Source: Candidatus Izemoplasmatales bacterium (GTDB lineage: Bacteria > Bacillota_I > Bacilli_A > Izemoplasmatales > Hujiaoplasmataceae). From it: a stretch of DNA of 6,845 nucleotides. The stretch lies in NCBI GenBank assembly GCA_028707415.1, contig JAQWBC010000053.1, positions 1 through 6,845 on the forward strand. The letters run 5' to 3'. How positions within the stretch are numbered: the first letter of the stretch is position 1; each line of letters opens with the position of its first letter. The position numbers and the translations under genes were made by a program. The notes beneath the pieces were generated by a model. The model was given only the letters and a program-made list of their open reading frames with translations, made no database searches and had not been told where the DNA came from. Below are positions 1 through 5,145 of the stretch, piece by piece.

Positions 1-1
1 T

Positions 2-1291
2 GCAAAAATTTTTAAAGACCCGCATTTTGTGGCAAACACTAAATGGATGTTAGCATTTTTCACCATTCCGATAATCACTTTTATCGCAGTGCAGATTTTT
101 CCGTATTTGAACCACACTATCTATTATACGGATGCGTTTATCGATTACACCAATGTGGCTGATAATTTGGGATTAGCCGTTTTAGTTTTAAAAAAAGGGC
201 CACTGTACTATATTAACGGTACCTTCTCTATCCTTTTGCTAATAATGATTTCCATTATTTATTTTATTATTTGGCGAGGGAAAAAAGGAGCTAAAAGCTT
301 TGAAGCATTTTGGTTAGGAGCGCTTACCTTAGTAAGTATTGTAGCACTCTTGCCAACGCTGTTAACCGCGTATACATCGGGAATTGATATGGCTTTATAT
401 TTAATCGAAATCATCGGCTTTGTGATGTTTTATATGATGATGAAATACGAAACCATTGATTTAAAACCGGCAGCGCATCGAGCACTATTTGAGGCTTCAA
501 GCGATCCGATTCTGATTCTTAATGATGGATATGATATTATTTCTTGGAATGATGCGTTTGAACTCTTTAAAGTTAAACCGGTACTTTATCGCACCAACAT
601 TATGGATTATTTTGAAGACTTAGAGTTTTGCGAAGCTATCAAAACCGAAAGAGCTTATGGATTTACTCACGATAACCGCCATTTTATTTTGGAGACATTG
701 CCATTAATCGCGACGACGGGAAGACGGACGGGGTATATTGTAAAATTTAATGATATGACAAGTTATATTGATCGAATTCATACTTTGGATTTTCAAGCAA
801 CCCATGATGAACTCACCAACATTTATAACCGAAGGGCATTCACTGAACACTGTGATAATTATCTTGCTAAAATCATTGAGCGCAAGGAACCATTCGCGTT
901 GGTCATGATTGATATTGATGATTTCAAAATTATCAACGATACGCATGGCCATTTAATTGGTGACAAAGTATTAACAGAACTGAGTCAATTGGTCAAACAC
1001 AGCATCGATAAAGATTTGATGCTTTCTCGTTATGGTGGCGAAGGATTTATGCTCCTAATGGAAAACACTCCCGAAAACGATGCGATTCAATTGGCGGAGC
1101 AAATTCGGATGCTGGTCAGTGAACATCCCTTTACCATCAATGAGTTGGAACTTCATATTCAAATTAGCATTGGTATCGCCAATGGCATTGGTGATGACCG
1201 GATGAATCCGCATCAGTACATTGACAAAGCAGATGAAGCGATGTATCAATCGAAAAAAGCGGGGAAGAACAAAGTCACATCGATTAATTAA
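2..1291 (+). CDS. Membrane GGDEF protein (7TM sensor-PAS-GGDEF), 5' end missing
   Basis: Seen: the frame is open from nt 2, so the GTG at 29 is an internal Val codon and the gene starts left of the window; 429 residues are visible. Four or so hydrophobic helices lie at about residues 14-33, 68-91, 102-123 and 124-147. The pattern of the linker ending in KGPLYYING resembles the N-terminal 7TM region of some histidine kinases and cyclases, so about three helices are probably missing. A PAS-like domain follows (about 159-258), then a GGDEF domain (268-429). The metal-binding Asp is kept (IDIDDFK, first Asp at residue 304), as are NDTHGH and SIGIA. Odd: the signature reads RYGGEGF (nt 1028-1048), with Gly where the fourth acidic residue of GG(D/E)EF should be. 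No RxxD inhibitory site is present at the usual position. Known: GGDEF domains make c-di-GMP from two GTP at the inner face of the membrane. Inferred: activity may be weak or lost, and the domain may act as a nucleotide sensor. Confidence 0.9.
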   Translation, partial: AKIFKDPHFVANTKWMLAFFTIPIITFIAVQIFPYLNHTIYYTDAFIDYTNVADNLGLAVLVLKKGPLYYINGTFSILLLIMISIIYFIIWRGKKGAKSFEAFWLGALTLVSIVALLPTLLTAYTSGIDMALYLIEIIGFVMFYMMMKYETIDLKPAAHRALFEASSDPILILNDGYDIISWNDAFELFKVKPVLYRTNIMDYFEDLEFCEAIKTERAYGFTHDNRHFILETLPLIATTGRRTGYIVKFNDMTSYIDRIHTLDFQATHDELTNIYNRRAFTEHCDNYLAKIIERKEPFALVMIDIDDFKIINDTHGHLIGDKVLTELSQLVKHSIDKDLMLSRYGGEGFMLLMENTPENDAIQLAEQIRMLVSEHPFTINELELHIQISIGIANGIGDDRMNPHQYIDKADEAMYQSKKAGKNKVTSIN

Positions 1292-1333
1292 AGCAAATTG
1301 TATTCGGTCATTTCGTAAGAAAGACCGCCTAGA

Positions 1334-1341
1334 GAAAAGGA
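1334..1341 (+). promoter_or_regulatory. Ribosome binding site that sets the acyltransferase start
   Basis: GAAAAGGA lies eight bases before the ATG at 1350. The frame is open further upstream, into the GGDEF gene, but no start there has a comparable SD, and the upstream extension is Lys/Arg-rich noise from the overlapping frame. This site therefore fixes the start at 1350. Confidence 0.7.
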
Positions 1342-1349
1342 AGTCACTT

Positions 1350-2600
1350 ATGAAAGACGCCGATCAAATTCGTTACGACATGTTAGCAAAACCCAAAAAA
1401 CAGGCATGGTATTTAAAGCCGTTGACATGGCTTTTAGCTTACCCAACAGTTTGGGCTCACAAACTAAAAGTTAACCGCGTTAATATGAAAGGGGTTAAAC
1501 CGCCATATATCTTATTATGCACTCACCATGCTTTTATTGATTTTTCGGTCACTACGGCCGCAATCTTTCCGCATGGAGCTAATTATGTTGTCGCTATCGA
1601 TGGCTTCATAAAACGGGAAAAATTATTACGTGATGTTGGTTGTATCTGTAAACGCAAATTCACTAACGATATTGTCTTAGTTAGACAAATTGAGCATTCA
1701 CTAAAGGTGAATAAAACTGTATGTGCTATTTATCCTGAGGCGAGGTATTCGCTGGATGGAACGACCGCAATTCTCCCGGAATCATTAGGAAAACTATGCA
1801 AAGTCATGAAAGTACCGATTGTTACATTAATCATGCATGGAAACCATCTATCACAACCAGTGTGGAATTTGACCAAACGTAAGATTAATCTATTGGCAGA
1901 TTTAACGCAAATCGTCACCACCGAAGAAATAAACACCATTTCGGTTACGGAAATCAACGAACGCATCCAGAAAGCTTTCGCATACGATGAATATCAATAT
2001 TTACAAGAATCGGGACAAACAATTAAAGATGCTAATCGCGCCAAGGGCATCCATCGTATTTTATATCAATGTCCGCATTGCCTGACCGAATCAGAGATGG
2101 AATCAGACGGCAACCGAATTTGGTGTAATCATTGTCATAAAATTTATGAAATGGACGAAGTTGGTAATTTCAAAGCTTTATCTGGACCAACGGAATTCAC
2201 TCGAGTTAAGGATTGGTATGAATTTGAGCGAATCAACGTTAGAAAGCAAATATTAGCGGGAACTTATCGTTTTGAAGATGATGTCTATGTCGATTCTTTG
2301 CCCAACGCTAACGGATACATTCGGTTAGGAACGGGAAAGTTAATTCATGATCTTCAGGGATTCCATTTGTCGGGTAATTTTGATGGAGAGGACTTCCGGT
2401 TAGAAAAAGAACCGTTGTCGATGTATTCAGCCCATATTGAATATGATTACTTAGGCAAAGGGGCAGATTGTATCGATTTATCCACGCTTAGTGACACCTA
2501 TTATCTTTATCCCGTAAATCAGAAAAATGTTGTGACGAAATTACATTTCGGCACCGAAGAACTATATAAAATCGTCAATCAACAGCGCAAACAAAAGTAG
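1350..2600 (+). CDS. PlsC-family lysophospholipid acyltransferase with zinc ribbon
   Basis: Predicted to move an acyl chain onto a lysophospholipid or 1-acyl-glycerol-3-phosphate at the cytoplasmic membrane face. The protein has 416 residues. Motif I, HX4D, is HHAFID (His59, Asp64) and motif III is YPEARYS (Glu130), the family's F/YPEG-type substrate-binding motif with an unusual EAR. A hydrophobic segment at about 21-35 could anchor it. Residues 241-262 form a four-Cys zinc ribbon (CPHC 241-244, CNHC 259-262). About 135 further residues, probably beta-rich and of unknown role, complete the chain, so it is much longer than a plain PlsC (about 200-250 residues). Acyltransferases with such ribbon tails occur in Firmicutes and are usually annotated only as the family. 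It follows the GGDEF gene by 58 bases with no visible terminator, and precedes the PQ-loop gene by 20 bases, so co-transcription is likely. Exact substrate unknown. Confidence 0.88.
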   Translation: MKDADQIRYDMLAKPKKQAWYLKPLTWLLAYPTVWAHKLKVNRVNMKGVKPPYILLCTHHAFIDFSVTTAAIFPHGANYVVAIDGFIKREKLLRDVGCICKRKFTNDIVLVRQIEHSLKVNKTVCAIYPEARYSLDGTTAILPESLGKLCKVMKVPIVTLIMHGNHLSQPVWNLTKRKINLLADLTQIVTTEEINTISVTEINERIQKAFAYDEYQYLQESGQTIKDANRAKGIHRILYQCPHCLTESEMESDGNRIWCNHCHKIYEMDEVGNFKALSGPTEFTRVKDWYEFERINVRKQILAGTYRFEDDVYVDSLPNANGYIRLGTGKLIHDLQGFHLSGNFDGEDFRLEKEPLSMYSAHIEYDYLGKGADCIDLSTLSDTYYLYPVNQKNVVTKLHFGTEELYKIVNQQRKQK

Positions 2601-2620
2601 AAGAAAGAAGCAAATTTACT

Positions 2621-2920
2621 ATGGTTGGTAAAATCCTTGAAATTGTGATGCTACTCTGTTTTGGCGTTTCGTGGCCGATTGCGGCAGTGAAAACTTGGCG
2701 AATCCGCACGGCAAAGAACTTGAGTGTTTTATTTTATTTCATGATTTTTATCGGGTATTTAGCGGGAATTGCGGCTAAATTTGCCAATAATGATGTGACT
2801 TTTGTTTTAGCCGCTTATATTTGTAATGCCTTGATGGTTTTGACAAATATTTTGATATATTATCGAAACAAAGCTATCGACAAGCAGCTATTACTTAATG
2901 ATGATTCGCTGAAAATATAA
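2621..2920 (+). CDS. PQ-loop / SemiSWEET-like membrane protein
   Basis: A 99-residue membrane protein with three predicted helices (about 4-23, 36-55, 60-82) and a charged tail. SWP at residues 17-19 sits where PQ-loop proteins carry Pro-Gln. A basic loop (KTWRIRTAKNLS) follows, then GYLAGIAAKF and a third helix with an Asn (CNAL). This is the layout of half-size SWEET proteins, which dimerise to form a small-solute (often sugar) transporter. Many Firmicutes relatives have no known substrate. The SD is weak (AAGAAAGAAG, 2601-2610), and the gene starts 20 bases after the acyltransferase, so it probably relies on that transcript. No convincing terminator follows. Identification is by pattern only; a role in sugar transport is not shown. 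Confidence 0.75.
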   Translation: MVGKILEIVMLLCFGVSWPIAAVKTWRIRTAKNLSVLFYFMIFIGYLAGIAAKFANNDVTFVLAAYICNALMVLTNILIYYRNKAIDKQLLLNDDSLKI

Positions 2921-2954
2921 TCATTTTTGCAGAAAAGTTTTGAATGATGACGTT

Positions 2955-2983
2955 TTGACAAAAGTACGTAAAAATGATAAAAT
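2955..2983 (+). promoter_or_regulatory. SigA-type promoter of the HMA gene, with operator-like repeats
   Basis: TTGACA (2955-2960), 17-base spacer, TAAAAT (2978-2983), with an extended TGA just before the -10: a near-consensus vegetative promoter. The -10 lies inside a perfect inverted repeat AATGAT-AAA-ATCATT (2973-2987). A second perfect palindrome, TAGTACTA (2989-2996), sits at the expected start of transcription. Both could be repressor sites. Neither is the TACANNTGTA box of CopY. Confidence 0.75.
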
Positions 2984-3024
2984 CATTGTAGTACTAAGAA
3001 AAATCATAAGGGGGGGTTGGATCC

Positions 3025-3231
3025 ATGAAAAAAGCCATTATTGAAGGCATGTGTTGTGAAGGTTGTGCTAAGGATGTGAAGGCTATCTTATCAAATATCT
3101 ATGGGATATCGAATGTAGAAGTGGATCTTGCCAATGGATATGCACTCTTCGAAGGTTACGTTGCCACGCAAGTTATCGCCCAAGCTTTAGCGGCAGAAGG
3201 TTATCGATTGGTGGATATTCAGAAGTTATAA
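3025..3231 (+). CDS. Copper-chaperone-like heavy-metal-associated (HMA) protein
   Basis: A 68-residue single-domain protein of the CopZ/HMA type, a small cytosolic metal carrier that in known systems delivers Cu(I) to a P-type ATPase or a regulator. Seen: the metal loop is GMCCEGC (residues 8-14), giving the usual CxxC (Cys11, Cys14) plus an extra Cys10 where most CopZ proteins have Thr or His. The rest fits the beta-alpha-beta-beta-alpha-beta pattern and length. Monocistronic: it has its own promoter upstream, a G-rich SD (AAGGGGGGG, 3008-3016) eight bases from the ATG, tandem TAA stops, and a terminator directly after. No copper ATPase, CopY or CsoR is in the window. The metal could be copper or another soft metal; the sequence does not decide this. 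Confidence 0.85.
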   Translation: MKKAIIEGMCCEGCAKDVKAILSNIYGISNVEVDLANGYALFEGYVATQVIAQALAAEGYRLVDIQKL

Positions 3232-3232
3232 T

Positions 3233-3257
3233 AACGAGCTCGCTGAGCTCGTTTTTT
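3233..3257 (+). terminator. Intrinsic terminator of the HMA gene
   Basis: Perfect 9-bp stem AACGAGCTC / GAGCTCGTT with a 3-base loop (GCT), followed by six T (3252-3257). It starts one base after the TAA stop. Confidence 0.93.
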
Positions 3258-3276
3258 GTAGAAACAAGGGTTTTTC

Positions 3277-3305
3277 TTGACTATTGGTGACAATTGTATA
3301 ATAAT
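3277..3305 (+). promoter_or_regulatory. Promoter of tRNA-Trp
   Basis: TTGACT (3277-3282), 17-base spacer, AATAAT (3300-3305); each box matches consensus at five of six positions. It lies 15 bases before the mature tRNA. A perfect TATAAT at 3297-3302 overlaps but would leave only 14 bases of spacer. Confidence 0.65.
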
Positions 3306-3320
3306 AGTAATAGACCTTTT

Positions 3321-3395
3321 AGGGATGTGGTGTCAACGGTAGCACAGCAGTCTCCAAAACTGTTTGTACGGGTTCGAATCCTGTCATCCCTGCCA
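3321..3395 (+). tRNA. trnW: tRNA-Trp (CCA anticodon)
   Basis: Full cloverleaf. Acceptor stem AGGGATG pairs with CATCCCT (3385-3391), with discriminator G3392 and an encoded CCA (3393-3395). D stem is GTGT/GCAC, anticodon stem GCAGT/ACTGT, loop CTCCAAA with anticodon CCA at 3354-3356, and T arm ACGGG-TTCGAAT-CCTGT. It reads UGG. It stands alone between its own promoter and terminator rather than in a tRNA cluster. The absence of a TCA anticodon, together with working TGA stops nearby, argues for the standard bacterial code. Confidence 0.97.
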
Positions 3396-3408
3396 TTATG
3401 TTTTAAGC

Positions 3409-3436
3409 GGTTCGATACAAAAATCGAATCTTTTTT
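3409..3436 (+). terminator. Intrinsic terminator after tRNA-Trp
   Basis: Stem GGTTCGAT / ATCGAATC (8 bp with one G-T pair), 6-base loop ACAAAA, then six T (3431-3436). Confidence 0.88.
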
Positions 3437-3514
3437 ATGTCATATTTATGAATATTATTTCTTTAAATAATTATATACACGCTATCATTACAATACAATT
3501 CGCTTTGAACTGAT

Positions 3515-3543
3515 AAAAGTAGACAAAAAAAGTCTGCTTTTTT
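3515..3543 (+). terminator. Second intrinsic terminator, owner unclear
   Basis: Stem AAAAGTAGAC / GTCTGCTTTT (10 bp, one T-G pair), 7-base A-rich loop, and a run of six T. It lies 78 bases after the tRNA terminator with no supported gene between them, so it is either a back-up for tRNA read-through or the end of an unrecognised small RNA. The four T on the opposite strand could give weak termination that way too. Confidence 0.75.
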
Positions 3544-3554
3544 ATATTTATTTC

Positions 3555-3602
3555 TTGCGTTAATTTCAAAAATATCACCGCAAACGCAATCGATACTTGC
3601 GT
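3555..3602. repeat. TTGCGT / ACGCAA repeats, operator-like
   Basis: TTGCGT occurs at 3555-3560 and 3597-3602, and its reverse complement ACGCAA at 3584-3589. The last two form an inverted repeat with a 7-base centre (3584-3602) that touches the -35 box of the next gene. Position and symmetry suggest a binding site for a dimeric regulator; which one is unknown. Confidence 0.5.
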
Positions 3603-3629
3603 GACATGGTTATAAATCATTGTTAGAAT
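3601..3629 (+). promoter_or_regulatory. Extended -10 promoter of the small gene at 3653
   Basis: GTGACA (3601-3606), 17-base spacer, TAGAAT (3624-3629), with an extended TGT directly before the -10. Transcription should start near 3636, leaving a leader of under 20 bases that carries the SD. Confidence 0.65.
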
Positions 3630-3652
3630 AGAAGCATCAGAGGTGATTAGTT

Positions 3653-3865
3653 ATGAGTAATTTGCGGGGAATGCGCCGCGTCGGCGATGAATTATTTAAT
3701 TTTGGTCAGAATATTCGGTTAGGAGGTGAATTTGGTAAATCCCCCGCTTCGGGAAATAATCTTCTTGGGGGATGTGAACTATTAAACCATTTCGTTTCCG
3801 ACGAGGTTATGATTACTTTTCGGGAAACGAACCGTTTAGTTTGGATCGGTACCGAATGTCTTTAA
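3653..3865 (+). CDS. Small protein of unknown function (70 residues)
   Basis: I do not recognise this protein. Reality is supported by a strong SD (AGAGGTGAT, 3639-3647, five bases from ATG), a good promoter just upstream, and codon choice like the neighbours. It is soluble in character: a short basic start (about residues 5-10), a Gly/Asn-rich middle (20-40), then probable beta strands (41-70) containing VMITF, RLVWIG and a C-terminal ECL. No signal peptide or membrane helix. The strand pattern of the last 30 residues is faintly like YabP/YqfC-type proteins, but too short to claim. The DNA is rich in hairpins: CGCCG-CGT-CGGCG (3674-3686), ATCCCCC/GGGGGAT (3739-3773), TTCGTTTCC/GGAAACGAA (3791-3831) and palindrome CGGTACCG (3847-3854), so a structured RNA remains an alternative. 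The end may also be a frameshift: one added T near 3862 would prolong the frame to the TAA at 3931. Confidence 0.6.
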   Translation: MSNLRGMRRVGDELFNFGQNIRLGGEFGKSPASGNNLLGGCELLNHFVSDEVMITFRETNRLVWIGTECL

Positions 3866-3930
3866 TCCAACAATTCGATATTGAAAACAAAAATAAGCGA
3901 TTATGTATTACTAATAAACCATTTATACGA

Positions 3931-3955
3931 TAAAATATCATTGTTGGGGGTGATT
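3931..3955 (+). promoter_or_regulatory. Possible -10 and SD of the XRE operon
   Basis: TAAAAT at 3931-3936 is a fair -10, but no good -35 lies 16-18 bases upstream. The SD GGGGGTGATT (3946-3955) is strong and lies four bases before the ATG at 3960. An 11-base symmetric element TATTA-C-TAATA (3906-3916) lies where the -35 would be and could be an autoregulatory site; in AT-rich DNA such short symmetry is weak evidence. Confidence 0.4.
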
Positions 3956-3959
3956 AAAC

Positions 3960-4415
3960 ATGCTTGATTCTTATGCGATTGGTAATAAAATTCGGGATTT
4001 GCGAGTTGCAAATCAATATAATCAAGATAAACTTGCGGAAATATTGTTTGTTAGTCGCCAAGCCGTATCGCGCTGGGAACTCGGATTAACGTTACCATCA
4101 GTGGACAACCTGATTGAACTGAGCAAAATATTTAAAATTTCTTTTGAAGAGATCCTTTGTATGAATGAACCAGTGGTTATAGACGAGGAAAACATCTTTG
4201 TTGGCCATGATCGTCACTTCATTATAAAAAAAATCATTGAAAACAAATTAGAAGTAGATTTATTCGATGTGTTTTATCAATTTTCAAACTCGGAAAGGCT
4301 TATTGTTTTAAAGGCCATCAAAAATAACAAGATAAAAGCATCATTACCAAGACTTTGGGTTAAACTGACTCCCGAGGAACAAAAATATTTGAAAAACGAG
4401 GTAACAATTAAATGA
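3960..4415 (+). CDS. XRE-family helix-turn-helix regulator
   Basis: A 151-residue DNA-binding protein. Residues about 8-65 form a Cro/CI (HTH_3) domain: IRDLRVANQYNQDKLAEIL, then the recognition region VSRQAVSRWELG (31-42), then LPSVDNLIELSKIFKIS, all typical. Residues 83-147 are a second helical part with an SERLIVLKAI segment and LTPEEQKYL, which I do not match to a known sensor domain. No ligand-binding cysteines or histidine cluster. Its stop overlaps the start of the next gene as ATGA (4412-4415), so the two proteins are probably made together by coupled translation. It likely represses or activates its own operon or a target outside the window. Phage or toxin-antitoxin regulators share this fold, but the partner here is not a recognisable toxin. 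Confidence 0.88.
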   Translation: MLDSYAIGNKIRDLRVANQYNQDKLAEILFVSRQAVSRWELGLTLPSVDNLIELSKIFKISFEEILCMNEPVVIDEENIFVGHDRHFIIKKIIENKLEVDLFDVFYQFSNSERLIVLKAIKNNKIKASLPRLWVKLTPEEQKYLKNEVTIK

Positions 4416-5011
4416 CAATAAATTTAAAAAGAATGATACCGTTTCTAGATAAAGACGAGTTAACTTTACTCATTGAAAAGATTAAAACTTCGGAAAATCA
4501 AGAATATGAAGGTGTAAAACTGATGTCAGTCATTCCCTTCCTTGAAGACGAAATGATTGATAAGCTTTTTCTTGAAGAATTAGACAAGGATGGGAGTTTT
4601 GTCAGTATCGCTCCGTTTGTAAGTGATAATATGTGGCCAATCGTGGCGGAGAAGATTATTAATGGTAATTCGACCACCAATATCGTCGGCCTTTTTCCTT
4701 TCATGGATGAAAAGACACTAAACGATTTGTTTATCAAAGCGGAAGCCGAACAAATCGCTGGGCTTGACGCTGTAAAATTTCTTCCTTTTGTCAGCGATGA
4801 AGCAGTTGACAAGGCATTTTTGAACCGAATTAAAGCAAATAAAGATTATCTGCCGTTTTTGCCATTCGTAACCGATGAATGTCTTCATCAATTTGCCGAA
4901 GCGTTTTGCCAAGGAGATACCGAAGTTGACATCGATGCTATGTATCCGTTTATGACTCAAGAAGATATCAAAATGATTTTTAAACACGTCATTGAGAAAA
5001 AAGAAAACTAG
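4412..5011 (+). CDS. P-F repeat protein (seven degenerate repeats), XRE partner
   Basis: A 199-residue acidic protein made almost wholly of repeats. Pro-Phe occurs at residues 10, 42, 68, 96, 125, 151 and 179, spaced 26-32 apart, each in the form hydrophobic-x-P-F-hydrophobic-x-(D/E)-x-x-hydrophobic followed by a predicted helix. Examples are VIPFLEDEMIDKLF, LFPFMDEKTLNDLF and FLPFVSDEAVDKAF. The pattern implies an alpha-helical solenoid like other short-repeat scaffolds. There is no signal peptide, membrane segment or catalytic motif. Translation is coupled to the XRE gene by a 4-base overlap, and a terminator follows. From memory, similar P-F repeats occur as the C-terminal part of some Firmicutes XRE proteins, which would make this a split version; that needs a search. 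Inferred role: protein- or ligand-sensing partner of the regulator. Not recognised as a named family. Confidence 0.85.
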   Translation: MTINLKRMIPFLDKDELTLLIEKIKTSENQEYEGVKLMSVIPFLEDEMIDKLFLEELDKDGSFVSIAPFVSDNMWPIVAEKIINGNSTTNIVGLFPFMDEKTLNDLFIKAEAEQIAGLDAVKFLPFVSDEAVDKAFLNRIKANKDYLPFLPFVTDECLHQFAEAFCQGDTEVDIDAMYPFMTQEDIKMIFKHVIEKKEN

Positions 5012-5050
5012 GTATTATCAGAAAAATCCTTTAAGATGTTTGGTCATCGT

Positions 5051-5082
5051 AAAACTGCGTCGAAATCGACGTGGTTTTTTTT
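5051..5082 (+). terminator. Intrinsic terminator of the XRE operon
   Basis: Long stem AAAACTGCGTCG / CGACGTGGTTTT (12 bp with two G-T pairs) around a 4-base loop AAAT, running into eight T (5075-5082). It closes the two-gene XRE unit. Confidence 0.9.
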
Positions 5083-5090
5083 AATACCCA

Positions 5091-5118
5091 ATGACAGACA
5101 AAAATATTATGGTATAAT
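5091..5118 (+). promoter_or_regulatory. Promoter of the nucleoside phosphorylase gene
   Basis: ATGACA (5091-5096), 16-base spacer, and perfect TATAAT (5113-5118) preceded by an extended TGG. It starts nine bases after the T-run of the previous terminator, so this gene is its own unit. Confidence 0.8.
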
Positions 5119-5145
5119 TTTTGTAATAGAAAGGTTGTGATTAAC

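Noticed and set aside
1221..1349. N-terminal extension of the acyltransferase into the GGDEF gene
   Set aside because: The extension is Lys/Arg-rich shadow sequence of the overlapping gene; the SD and typical protein start are at 1350.
2920..2948. ATCATT/AATGAT pair as a terminator for the PQ-loop gene
   Set aside because: Stem of only 6 bp, 17-base loop, and no T-run after it.
3321..3395. tRNA as an integration site for a mobile element
   Set aside because: No repeated tRNA 3' end, integrase or phage gene in the window.
3448..3513. Small open frame of 21 codons (MNIISLNNYIHA...) between the two terminators
   Set aside because: No SD or promoter before it and AT-rich composition; easily a chance frame.
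3653..3930. T-box, 6S, SRP or RNase P RNA in the hairpin-rich region
   Set aside because: None of the conserved core sequences of these RNAs were found.
4498..4812. Antisense open frame of about 100 codons
   Set aside because: Lies opposite the P-F repeat gene; Ser-rich text is the mirror of its codon bias, and no SD is seen. The other minus-strand frames (704-952, 1055-1249, 1730-1966, 4718-4987, 5107-5358) were dropped for the same reason.
3960..5011. Toxin-antitoxin system
   Set aside because: The second protein is a 199-residue repeat protein without any toxin motif, and it is larger than the HTH partner.
5011..5088. GGTATT (5011) and AATACC (5083) as a pair flanking the XRE terminator
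   Set aside because: Six bases 66 apart in AT-rich DNA is expected by chance.
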